Source: Nisaea denitrificans DSM 18348 (GTDB lineage: Bacteria > Pseudomonadota > Alphaproteobacteria > Thalassobaculales > Thalassobaculaceae). From it: a DNA stretch of 64,000 nt. The notes beneath the pieces were generated by a model, which ran no database searches, was not told the DNA's origin, and was given only the letters and a program-made list of their open reading frames with translations. Of this stretch, positions 45,362 through 53,135 are shown one piece after another; the first letter of the stretch is position 1; each line of letters starts with the position of its first letter. Location: the NCBI RefSeq assembly GCF_000426505.1, contig NZ_AUFM01000011.1, positions 248,001-312,000 of the forward strand, in the 5' to 3' direction. The position numbers and the translations under genes are program-made.

Positions 45362-45772
45362 ATGGCCCAATATAAGATCTACGGCGAACGCGCGCATCTC
45401 GCCCGCCACCGCGCGGCGCTGTCCGACATCCTGCATGGCTGCAGCACAGAATTCCTGAAACTCCCCGACGACAAACGCTTCCACCGGTTCATCCCGCTGG
45501 AGCCGGAGGATTTCATCCGCCCGGCAGACCGCAGCGCCGCCTATACGGTGATCGAGATCTCCATGTTCGAGGGCAGGTCGCCGGAGACGAAGAAGGCGCT
45601 GCTGCATGGGATCATGCAGCGGGTGCCTGCGGAGCTGGGTATCCCGGTTGAGGACGTGGAGATCACGATCTTCGAGACGCCAATGGCGAACTGGGGGATA
45701 CGCGGGAAGACGGGGGATGAGCTGGTGCTAAATTATGAACTACAATCCGGACGAGCGGACAATATTGTTTGA
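45362..45772 (+). CDS. Tautomerase-fold protein (4-oxalocrotonate tautomerase-like)
   Basis: 136 residues of the larger tautomerase group. Key pieces are AAYTVIEISMFEGRSPETKKALLHGI, shown here as the split blocks YTVIEISMFEGR and KKALLHGI, and NWGIRGKTGDELVLNY. No N-terminal Pro1 is visible after Met (M-A-Q), so catalysis by the canonical Pro1 is doubtful. After NYELQSGRA the reading frame ends within AT-rich sequence, and the tail may have been altered where the island begins. Confidence 0.75.
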   Translation: MAQYKIYGERAHLARHRAALSDILHGCSTEFLKLPDDKRFHRFIPLEPEDFIRPADRSAAYTVIEISMFEGRSPETKKALLHGIMQRVPAELGIPVEDVEITIFETPMANWGIRGKTGDELVLNYELQSGRADNIV

Positions 45773-45838
45773 GCACGAGTGGATATTCACGGAGGCTGAA
45801 GGTCTCTGTTCAATAGAACGATCTGAAGGAGAGAGTTT

Positions 45839-46678
45839 GTGATTTTGAAGTCTGTTATGTCGTTTATATTATTAGTATTTGTATTTTTTTATCATTCCAG
45901 TGTTGCCGCGTCTGAGCGTGAATTCCTCGGGGCGCCTGCCAGCTCCTATCTCGACGATCTTGAGAATGTTGAGATGGGAAATATTGTTAAAATGTTCCGG
46001 CATCAAACAAACAACGGCGCAGAGTTTTCCGATTTTGTTAAAAAACACAAAATTGCAAAATTAAGTAAAAATAGAATTGTCGTTAAGTTCTCTCCGCGGT
46101 CATCGTCGGAAAGTGAGCGCGGTTCGATTATAAGGTCCTATATTGAGGATTTTAGTTTTGTAATTGGCAGTCCCTACAAAGGTGTTCGAGGACCAGAGCT
46201 CGTAATTGAGAACACTGAGGGTGATGGAGACATAAATTATGTGTTTTCGGGAGAAAATAACTTCCATCGATTTATGAATTTAATGAAGAAAATGAATATC
46301 GAAATGCCAGAGGACGTTAAATTTGGAGATAGTTGCGCATTTTTGATGTCGTCAGGAGGGAGTGAGGTTTTGAGTGAAGTTGCGGTCATGTATTTTGGCG
46401 AGCTGAACCGGAAAAATTTCTTGGACTGCACAAAAATACTCACATTTGATGGTTTTTTTCTTTCAAGCAACAGAACATTCAAAAACGTGAGCCTTCTCTC
46501 ATTGCCGTTTAAGCACTATCTGGGCGGACCGGAAGTTCTCCTTCTGAGAATGCTTTTCGATCCTAGAATTTCTTCGGATATTGCGGCGAATAGAACCGAT
46601 CCGGAGTTGGCGGAAATTGCTCAGGATGCGTTGGACTGGATGAAAGCGTGTTTTTCACAAGGAAAGTGCGAAAACTGA
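45839..46678 (+). CDS. AT-rich orphan gene for a secreted protein
   Basis: A 279-residue product with no family I recognise. A signal peptide is evident: ILKSVMSFILLVFVFF, then cleavage near SVAAS. The GTG start has AAGGAG about 10 bp before it. The mature part is soluble, with Lys/Phe/Ser-rich composition and a few Cys (SCAFLM, LDCTK, ACFSQGKC). Codon use is A/T-rich, with runs of AAA and TTT unlike any other gene here, which strongly suggests recent horizontal acquisition. Confidence 0.75.
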   Translation: MILKSVMSFILLVFVFFYHSSVAASEREFLGAPASSYLDDLENVEMGNIVKMFRHQTNNGAEFSDFVKKHKIAKLSKNRIVVKFSPRSSSESERGSIIRSYIEDFSFVIGSPYKGVRGPELVIENTEGDGDINYVFSGENNFHRFMNLMKKMNIEMPEDVKFGDSCAFLMSSGGSEVLSEVAVMYFGELNRKNFLDCTKILTFDGFFLSSNRTFKNVSLLSLPFKHYLGGPEVLLLRMLFDPRISSDIAANRTDPELAEIAQDALDWMKACFSQGKCEN

Positions 46679-46684
46679 CCATAG

Positions 46685-47116
46685 GGAATTCCTGGGACGC
46701 AGACCTCAATTGAGTGCTCAATTGCCGGGACACCAATTGCGACGCAATTGCGGGGACGCGCTACTTAATTAGCCCAACCTCTTCAATAAAGGAGACACGC
46801 CGTTTAATCAGCCGGACCGGTTGGATTGAGTGGTGTGTCCCCGTATCGGACTCCCGAATTAAGGGGACACAGAATTAAGGGGACACGCTACTTAATTTGC
46901 AGGTTAAGGGGACAGACGACTTAATTGTCGGGTCTCTCAAACCGTCATCCCGCGCTTGATGCGGAATCCTGGGATGGCGCGCACCGATCTATGATCGTCT
47001 GGGTCCCGGCTCTCCGGCCGGGATGACGATGTAGGAGATGGCGGGTGCGGCGACTGCCAGTCGGCTTGGGGGCGAAGAGCGCTAGGGCATAATTAAGGGG
47101 ACACACTACTTTAATA
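46685..47116. repeat. Cluster of short GGGGACAC/TTAATT repeats
   Basis: At least eight imperfect copies of a unit such as AATTAAGGGGACAC, a few bases, then CTACTTAATT. Approximate sites are 46685, 46720, 46744, 46782, 46824 (inverted), 46856, 46873, 46902 and 47089. Each unit has AT-rich palindromic ends around a GGGGACA core. Spacing is irregular, and a copy of the longer dispersed repeat is interleaved. Such units are known near IS200/Y1-type transposases, but no such gene is intact here. Confidence 0.75.
46942..47028. repeat. Dispersed intergenic repeat, copy B
   Basis: An 87-bp copy with inverted ends CCGTCATCCCG and CGGGATGACG, inside the region of short GGGGACAC repeats. The left hairpin reads CCGCGCTTGATGCGG and the right CCCGGCTCTCCGGCCGGG. 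Confidence 0.88.
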
Positions 47117-47117
47117 C

Positions 47118-47205
47118 CCCATCGCCCCGCACTTGATGCGGAACCCACGAATGGCACGCGCGGTCCTATAATCGTCTGAGTCCCGGCTCTCCGGCCAGGA
47201 TGACG
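47118..47205. repeat. Dispersed intergenic repeat, copy C (degenerate)
   Basis: An 88-bp copy with several substitutions: the left end is changed to CCCATCGCCCCGC, and the right end reads CCAGGATGACG. It follows the last GGGGACAC unit directly. The internal CACTTGATGCGG and CCCGGCTCTCCGGCC blocks identify it. Confidence 0.8.
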
Positions 47206-47669
47206 AAAAGAGGGGAGGGCGGTGTTGCTTGCCTGCGCCGGTTATGGAGTGAGGCGGAGCAATTACTCGCTGTCGAACTTGTCCACGGTCGCGTGGCGGA
47301 ACACGCGGACCGTATCGTGATATTTGACGAGGTCGGGACGTGCCGGAGTTTTTTCGCTCTGGTTTATCCGGCGCCGGGTGCGAGTGGGGCCGATATCCTG
47401 CGATTGGCTTCATCTTCGGTGAGGTCTGATTAGTCGAGCGGCGGGGCGGTTTCCATAACGCTGACCCTATGGACGAATGAAGCCACCAGCACGCTGCTCT
47501 CGACGGCGGATTCACTGCAATTCTCCCGCCTTGTTAACCAGTCAGAAACACCTTGCAAGCCAATCTGCGCTGAATTAATCATGCGACCAGTAAGCTTTGC
47601 GCCGGATCGCCAGAAGCTTTTGCTGCCCGGCGTTCAAATTACATCAAACACAAATGCGTCGGGACCATC
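47206..47669. other. Gap upstream of acnB without a convincing gene
   Basis: 464 bp between the last repeat and acnB. Only short open frames occur, and none has a clear start, ribosome site or recognisable protein. The 3' part becomes AT-rich and probably holds the acnB promoter, but I see no unambiguous -35/-10 pair. Confidence 0.5.
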
Positions 47670-50462
47670 ATGAGCTTGTACACAGATTACTTGGCTGAGA
47701 TTGAAACTCGGAAAACCCAGAATTTGCACCCCAAGCCTATTGAGGATGGGGCACTTGTAAAAGAGCTCATAGCGCAAATAAAAGATACCGGTAACGAGTA
47801 CCGGGAAGATTCCATTAAGTTCTTTGTTTACAATACTCTGCCTGGAACGACGAGTGCCGCCGGCGAAAAGGCGAAATTTTTAAAAGAGATCATTCTTGGT
47901 GAAGCGGTCGTCGAAGAGATTTCGCCGACCTTCGCTTTTGAACTTTTGTCCCATATGAAGGGCGGTCCCTCGGTTGAGGTCCTGCTCGATCTGGCTCTGG
48001 GCGATGATGAAGCTATCGCGCACTCAGCCGCGGAAGTCCTGAAAACACAGGTTTTGCTTTACGACGCGGATACCGATCGCCTGAAGGAGGCGTACGCAGC
48101 CGGGAATGCAGTCGCCAAGGATATCCTTGTCAGCTATTCGGACGCGGAATTCTTCACCAAGCTTCCGGACATTGACGAAGAGATCAAGGTCGTTACCTAC
48201 ATCGCCGCAGAAGGCGATATCTCCACCGATCTGCTGTCTCCCGGCAACCAGGCACACTCCAGATCGGATCGGGAGCTGCATGGAAAGTGCATGATCTCCG
48301 AGAAGGCTCAGGGAGAAATCCAGGAACTGCAAAAGCAGCACCCTGACAAGAGAGTGATGCTGATCGCCGAGAAGGGGACAATGGGAGTGGGGTCCTCCCG
48401 GATGTCGGGGGTCAATAACGTTGCCTTGTGGACCGGCAAACCAGCCAGCCCTTATGTCCCGTTTGTGAATTATGCCCCGATTGTCGCCGGCACGAATGGT
48501 ATCTCGCCGATTTTCCTGACGACTGTGGGCGTTACCGGCGGTGTCGGGATCGACCTGAAGAACTGGGTCAAAAAGCTGGATTCCAGCGGCAAGCCGATTT
48601 TGAACAACGATGGTAACCCGATTCTGGAGCAGAAATACTCCGTCGAGACGGGGACCGTTCTCAAGATCGATACGAAAGACCATAAACTCTATAACGAAGA
48701 GGGCGACGAAGAGCTTGTCGATGTGTCGTCATCCTTCTCGCCGCAGAAAATGGAGTTCATGAAGGCTGGCGGCTCCTACGCGGTCGTCTTCGGCAAGAAA
48801 CTGCAGACCCTCGCGTGCGAGACTCTCGGGATCGAGCTGAAATCCGCCTTCGCTCCCTCCAAGGAAGTCTCCCACCCGGGTCAGGGCCTCACGGCCGTCG
48901 AGAAGATCTTCAACAGAAATGCCGTGGGCGTCACTCCTGGCACCGTGTTGCATGCCGGCTCCGATGTTCGGGTGAAGGTGAATATCGTCGGCTCCCAGGA
49001 CACGACCGGCCTGATGACCTCCCAGGAGCTGGAGGCGATGGCTGCGACAGTCATTTCGCCGACCCTGGACGGTGCCTATCAGTCCGGCTGCCATACGGCT
49101 TCTGTGTGGGATTTCAAGGCGCAGGAGAATACCCCTAGGCTGATGGCGTTCATGCACAAGTTCGGCCTGATCACGGCGCGCGATCCGAAGGGCGTCTATC
49201 ACTCCATGACCGACGTCATTCACAAGGTGCTGAATGACATTACGATCGACGACTGGGCAATCATCATTGGTGGCGACTCTCACACCAGGATGTCCAAGGG
49301 CGTTGCGTTCGGCGCTGACTCCGGAACTGTCGCGCTTGCTCTGGCGACAGGCGAAGCGACCATGCCGATCCCTGAATCCGTGAAGGTCACCTTCAAGGGA
49401 ACCATGAAGGATCACATGGATTTCCGTGACGTGGTCCATGCAACGCAGACGCAAATGCTGGAAAAGTTCGGCGATAACGTCTTCCAGGGACGGATCATCG
49501 AGGTCCATATCGGAACGCTGCTGGCCGACCAGGCCTTCACGTTCACGGACTGGACCGCCGAGATGAAGGCAAAAGCATCCATCTGTATTTCCCAGGATGA
49601 TACCCTGATCGAGTCCCTCGGTATCGCCAAGAGCCGCATCCAGATCATGATCGACAAGGGCATGGATAATGATGCCCAGGTCCTGAAAGGCCTGATCGAC
49701 AAGGCAGATCAGCGCATTGCGGAGATCAAATCCGGCGAGAAACCTGCCCTTGCTCCGGACGATAATGCCAAGTATTTCGCCGAAGTCGTCGTCGACCTGG
49801 ACCAGATCGATGAGCCGATGATTGCCGACCCCGATGTGAACAATATCGATGTGTCCAAGCGATATACCCACGACACAATCAGGCCCATCTCCTACTACAA
49901 GGCAGAGAAAAAGGTCGATCTCGGCTTTGTCGGTTCCTGCATGGTGCATAAGGGCGATGTGAAGATCGTCGCCCAGATGCTGCGCAATCTGGAAAAGCAG
50001 AGCGGCGAAGTGAAGTTCAAAGCCCCGCTGGTCGTCGCCGCCCCAACCTACAACATCATCGACGAGTTGAAGGTCGAGGGGGACTGGGAAGTCCTGCAGA
50101 AATATTCCGGCTTTGAATTCGACGACAATGCCCCGAAGACCACGGCCCGCACCGACTACGAGAACATCCTTTATCTCGAGCGGCCGGGCTGCAACCTCTG
50201 CATGGGCAACCAGGAAAAGGCGGCAAAAGGGGATACGGTTCTGGCCACGTCCACGCGCCTCTTTGAGGGTCGGGTGGTTGAGGATTCCAAGGAGAAGAAG
50301 GGCGAATCTCTGCTCGCCTCGACTCCGGTCGTCGTGCTCTCCGCGATCCTCGGAAGAACACCGAACATCGATGAGTACAAGGCGGCGGTCGAGGGGATCA
50401 ACCTGACCAAATTCGCCCCGCCTCTGCAGAAGCCGCAGGATACCCAGTCGGCGCATTACTAA
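47670..50462 (+). CDS. acnB: Aconitate hydratase B
   Basis: A 930-residue AcnB-type aconitase (citrate to isocitrate, tricarboxylic acid cycle). The N-terminal HEAT-like region (YTDYLAEIE to about 160) is peculiar to AcnB. The Fe-S cysteines are visible as VGSCMVHKGD (C757) and ERPGCNLCMGNQ (C841, C844). YQSGCHTASVWD and GGDSHTRMSKGVAFGADSG are further family blocks. It is full length. The 5' third has lower GC than its neighbours. Alphaproteobacteria usually rely on AcnA, so this type is unusual here. It stands alone downstream of the AT-rich island. Confidence 0.93.
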   Translation: MSLYTDYLAEIETRKTQNLHPKPIEDGALVKELIAQIKDTGNEYREDSIKFFVYNTLPGTTSAAGEKAKFLKEIILGEAVVEEISPTFAFELLSHMKGGPSVEVLLDLALGDDEAIAHSAAEVLKTQVLLYDADTDRLKEAYAAGNAVAKDILVSYSDAEFFTKLPDIDEEIKVVTYIAAEGDISTDLLSPGNQAHSRSDRELHGKCMISEKAQGEIQELQKQHPDKRVMLIAEKGTMGVGSSRMSGVNNVALWTGKPASPYVPFVNYAPIVAGTNGISPIFLTTVGVTGGVGIDLKNWVKKLDSSGKPILNNDGNPILEQKYSVETGTVLKIDTKDHKLYNEEGDEELVDVSSSFSPQKMEFMKAGGSYAVVFGKKLQTLACETLGIELKSAFAPSKEVSHPGQGLTAVEKIFNRNAVGVTPGTVLHAGSDVRVKVNIVGSQDTTGLMTSQELEAMAATVISPTLDGAYQSGCHTASVWDFKAQENTPRLMAFMHKFGLITARDPKGVYHSMTDVIHKVLNDITIDDWAIIIGGDSHTRMSKGVAFGADSGTVALALATGEATMPIPESVKVTFKGTMKDHMDFRDVVHATQTQMLEKFGDNVFQGRIIEVHIGTLLADQAFTFTDWTAEMKAKASICISQDDTLIESLGIAKSRIQIMIDKGMDNDAQVLKGLIDKADQRIAEIKSGEKPALAPDDNAKYFAEVVVDLDQIDEPMIADPDVNNIDVSKRYTHDTIRPISYYKAEKKVDLGFVGSCMVHKGDVKIVAQMLRNLEKQSGEVKFKAPLVVAAPTYNIIDELKVEGDWEVLQKYSGFEFDDNAPKTTARTDYENILYLERPGCNLCMGNQEKAAKGDTVLATSTRLFEGRVVEDSKEKKGESLLASTPVVVLSAILGRTPNIDEYKAAVEGINLTKFAPPLQKPQDTQSAHY

Positions 50463-50584
50463 GGCGCCATCGGGATTAAGGCGCTCTCGGGCGAATTCCG
50501 AAGGCGCGGTGTTTCGGATCACAACTTCTCTTAGCGAGGCGTTGTGATCCGGCGTCGCACCGACAGTGACGATCTCCCCTAATT

Positions 50585-50670
50585 CGTCATCCCGCACTTG
50601 ATGCGGGACCCAGAATTGGCACGTGCCGTTCTGTGATCGCCTGGGGTCCGGCTCTCCGGCCGGAATGACG
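50585..50670. repeat. Dispersed intergenic repeat, copy D
   Basis: An 86-bp copy with ends CGTCATCCCG and CGGAATGACG. The left hairpin CCCGCACTTGATGCGGG is intact. It lies between acnB and the lipoate-ligase-like pseudogene. Confidence 0.88.
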
Positions 50671-50707
50671 GATTGGGTGATGTAGGGGATGCGGCTTGTG
50701 TCGTCGG

Positions 50708-51046
50708 TCACGGGACGAGGTGGAGCCATTCCACGGTTTCGAATTTCTCCGTCGCGAGTGTTGCCGCCACGGCCATTTTCTCTTCGCTGATTATCCCTTC
50801 AGCCCTTGCAGCACCCAGGCGTCGAGAAAGACGTAGGAGGCGGCGAAATCCATGCGCCGACAAGCTCGCCCGGCGCATAGAGCGAATAGGTGATGGCCGA
50901 GCCCGGCTCGACGAACATCGAGCCGCCGCGGTGCCGCGCCGCACGACCTGTACGCCGAACCTTTCCGCGGCTTCCAGATCGACCTTGTTCCTGAGCGACT
51001 GAAAACTGCCGATGATGATGGCCGGACGCTCCCACTGCCAGACGCT
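50708..51046 (-). pseudogene. Decayed lipoate-protein ligase-like gene
   Basis: Fragments of one LplA-like protein can be read in three frames of the minus strand. They are WQWERPAIIIGSFQSLRNK and VDLEAAERFGVQVVRRGT (51040 downward), then GGSMFVEPGSAITYSLY after a frameshift, then DFAASYVFLDAWVLQGLKG after another. A last piece, ending EKFETVEWLHLVP, reaches a stop at 50708 and resembles the family's C-terminus. The middle, about half the gene, is missing. A stop codon lies just upstream of the first fragment. The RRGTGGG-type motif has been altered by the frameshift. It is clearly non-functional. Confidence 0.7.
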
Positions 51047-51209
51047 CTACATACCTAGGTTTGCAGAGCAACGGGAAAACGCTATCGTAGAATTATAGAT
51101 TTTTCATTTCACGTCATTATGGTCGGCTGATTGTTGCAAACCTGCTTCGGAAATAGTGGGCCGCGTTCCGGAAACGGCAGCTCCCGCAAGATTGGGCAGC
51201 GGAGCTGAT

Positions 51210-51764
51210 ATGGCGAAGTCGGATATCGTCACGGAACAGGAAATTACCAGCCCGCTCGTGCTGTCCTTCAGGCGGTTTTGGGGGGATTGCTGCGACGGTG
51301 CTCCCGTGCCGGACCGGGTGCATTTCACGCCGGAAAGCCTGCTCCCATGGATCGGCCATGTGCAGATCGTTGAAGTGATCGATGGCGGCCGGGATTTCTT
51401 TCATCGTATTGTCGGGACCGAGATCGCAAGCGCGGTCGGCCGGGATCTGAGCCGCAAATATGTGTCCAAATCCGCATACAAGATCGGGGCCGAGGCGATG
51501 TTGGCGCGATATCGGGAGACGAGAGAGCGCGGGGTCCCGACCTTCAGGAAGGGCTCGATGATCTGGGCGTTAAACAATGCGTGGGTTGCATTCGAGTCGA
51601 TCACGGTTCCCGTCGGATGCGGCGGCAGAAAGGTCGATCAGCTCATCACGGTGATCGACTATCCGAGCCTGCCGTCGTCGCGAGATCGGTCAATTCGGGA
51701 CGTTGCCCCCGGGCCGTCCGATCCGCCGGAATCCGGACGGAAAATTTCAGGATCGCCCGAGTGA
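51210..51764 (+). CDS. PAS-domain-like protein (PAS_5 type)
   Basis: 184 residues. The pattern FTPESLLPWIGHVQIVEVIDGG, split as PESLLPWIGHV and IVEVIDGGRDFFHRIVGTEI, is typical of alphaproteobacterial PAS_5 proteins, which are sensory domains without an obvious output. ATG 51210 follows GGAG by 5 bp. No transmembrane segment or DNA-binding domain is visible. The tail is Pro/Ser rich. Ligand and partner are unknown. Confidence 0.7.
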   Translation: MAKSDIVTEQEITSPLVLSFRRFWGDCCDGAPVPDRVHFTPESLLPWIGHVQIVEVIDGGRDFFHRIVGTEIASAVGRDLSRKYVSKSAYKIGAEAMLARYRETRERGVPTFRKGSMIWALNNAWVAFESITVPVGCGGRKVDQLITVIDYPSLPSSRDRSIRDVAPGPSDPPESGRKISGSPE

Positions 51765-51785
51765 GCCCGAGAGTTGAGTGAGTCC

Positions 51786-52418
51786 ATGAGCCTGGTCGGT
51801 GCCCTTACGCTGTTTTTCGTCCTTGCAGCGATGGCGGCATTGCCGAGCTCCAGCGTCGCGCTGGTGGTTGCCCGCTCTGCCTTGTCCGGGGTTCGGCACG
51901 GCATGGCCGTTGCCGCCGGGATCGTGGCGGGCGACCTGATTTTCATGACGATGGCGATCCTGAGCATGGCCGCGCTGGCGAGCCAACTCGGCGCGCTGTT
52001 CGTCCTGATCAAATATGCGGCCGGGCTCTATCTGATCTGGTTCGGTGTGGGGCTGATCCTGCGGCAGCGTGCAAAAGCGTCCCCCGACGAAAGTGCGCCT
52101 GTGCCCAGGAGCACGCGCGCCGGTCTGGTCGGGAGTTTCGCGGCCGGCCTGCTGCTCACTCTCGGCGATATCAAGGCGATCTTCTTCTATGCCAGCCTGC
52201 TGCCGACTTTCGTCCATCTCGGGGCTTTGTCCGGAGTGGATATCGCGTTGCTCTCCGCCATCACGGCGGTCTCCGTTGGCGGGGTAAAGGTGGTCTATGC
52301 CCTGTCGGCGCATCGGCTGGCTGTGACGGCGAACGGGTTCGCTTACCGGGATCAGGCTAAGACGCTGGCGGGGGCTTTCTTCGTCGCGGCGGGCGGATAT
52401 CTGCTGATGAAGCCGTAG
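51786..52418 (+). CDS. LysE/RhtB-family exporter
   Basis: A 210-residue inner-membrane protein with five or six spans. Early LysE features are AALPSSSVALVVARSALSGVRHGMAVAAG, taken as several short blocks, plus YLIWFGVGLILR and GLLLTLGDIKAIFFYASLLPTFV. The latter is the conserved proline/lysine region near span 4. It probably exports amino acids or similar metabolites. It begins 21 bp after the PAS-like gene. The ribosome site is weak. Confidence 0.86.
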   Translation: MSLVGALTLFFVLAAMAALPSSSVALVVARSALSGVRHGMAVAAGIVAGDLIFMTMAILSMAALASQLGALFVLIKYAAGLYLIWFGVGLILRQRAKASPDESAPVPRSTRAGLVGSFAAGLLLTLGDIKAIFFYASLLPTFVHLGALSGVDIALLSAITAVSVGGVKVVYALSAHRLAVTANGFAYRDQAKTLAGAFFVAAGGYLLMKP

Positions 52419-52466
52419 GGTGATTTCAGCGGATTTCCAGGGACCTCTCTATCTTCTTTCCCTAAT

Positions 52467-52550
52467 CGTCATTCCCGCGCAAGCGGGGCCCTAGAGTCGG
52501 AGGCGCGATCCTATGATCGTCTGGGTCCCGGTACTCTGGCCGGGATGATG
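52467..52550. repeat. Dispersed intergenic repeat, copy E
   Basis: An 84-bp diverged copy with ends CGTCATTCCCG and CGGGATGATG. The left hairpin is changed to CCCGCGCAAGCGGGG. It lies between lysE-like and phnA-like genes. Confidence 0.82.
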
Positions 52551-52644
52551 ATCGTGGGGTGGCGGGACGGTGGTGACAGTGTTGAATCGACAGAGCAGGC
52601 GCGTATAAGGAACCGCGTTATTTCCGTTCCCGAAAGAGACCACC

Positions 52645-52947
52645 ATGTCCGACCAGGATGACGAATACGTCTATGACGAAGCGACCGGCGAATGGCGCCC
52701 CGCCTCCGAGGTTGCGGCGGAGGAGGCCGCAGCGAACGAAGTGCGCGACGCGGCGGGCAATGTGCTCGCTGACGGAGATTCGGTCGCGTTGGTCAAGGAC
52801 CTGAAAGTGAAGGGCGCCGGGCAGACCTTGAAGCAGGGTACGGTCATCAAGTCGATCCGGTTGACGGACAATCTCGAGGAAATCGACTGCAAGTACGAAG
52901 GGATCAAGGGGCTGGTGCTCAGGACGGAGTTTGTCCGCAAGCGCTGA
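52645..52947 (+). CDS. PhnA/YjdM C-terminal-domain protein
   Basis: 100 residues matching only the C-terminal domain of PhnA-type (YjdM) proteins: VRDAAGNVLADGDSVALVKDLKVKG in split form, then IKSIRLTDNLEEIDCKYEGIKGLVLRTEFVRK. The N-terminal zinc ribbon (four Cys) is absent and replaced by an acidic SDQDDEYVYDEATGEW leader. The ATG follows GAAAGAGACC. Despite its name, the family has no proven role in phosphonate use. Confidence 0.85.
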   Translation: MSDQDDEYVYDEATGEWRPASEVAAEEAAANEVRDAAGNVLADGDSVALVKDLKVKGAGQTLKQGTVIKSIRLTDNLEEIDCKYEGIKGLVLRTEFVRKR

Positions 52948-53135
52948 TGTGCGGGGGAGAGGTCTTCTTCCCCGCTTTCGCCGTGATGACGATGTAAGGG
53001 GCGCGGTGAGCAGCTTTTTACACGCGGACCCCATTCCCTTTCGTTCCTGCGCTGCACAAATCAGTCTCTCCGATCCGTCTTTCCAAACGCTTGCCGCACT
53101 ATTACCCTCCACATCTCATTTCTTCGGGAGATCCC

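Noticed and set aside
46685-47205. CRISPR array
   Set aside because: The repeat units are short and imperfect, spacing varies and one copy is inverted; no cas gene is in the window.
47200-47433. 77-codon open frame on the plus strand upstream of acnB
   Set aside because: No ribosome site, it starts within a repeat copy, and nothing in the product is recognisable.
48729-50729. 666-codon open frame on the minus strand
   Set aside because: It is antisense to acnB, has no ribosome site and no domain, and the real gene is unambiguous.
52948-53135. Sixth copy of the dispersed repeat
   Set aside because: Only a fragment resembling the right end (GTGATGACGATGTAAG) is seen; the rest cannot be aligned.
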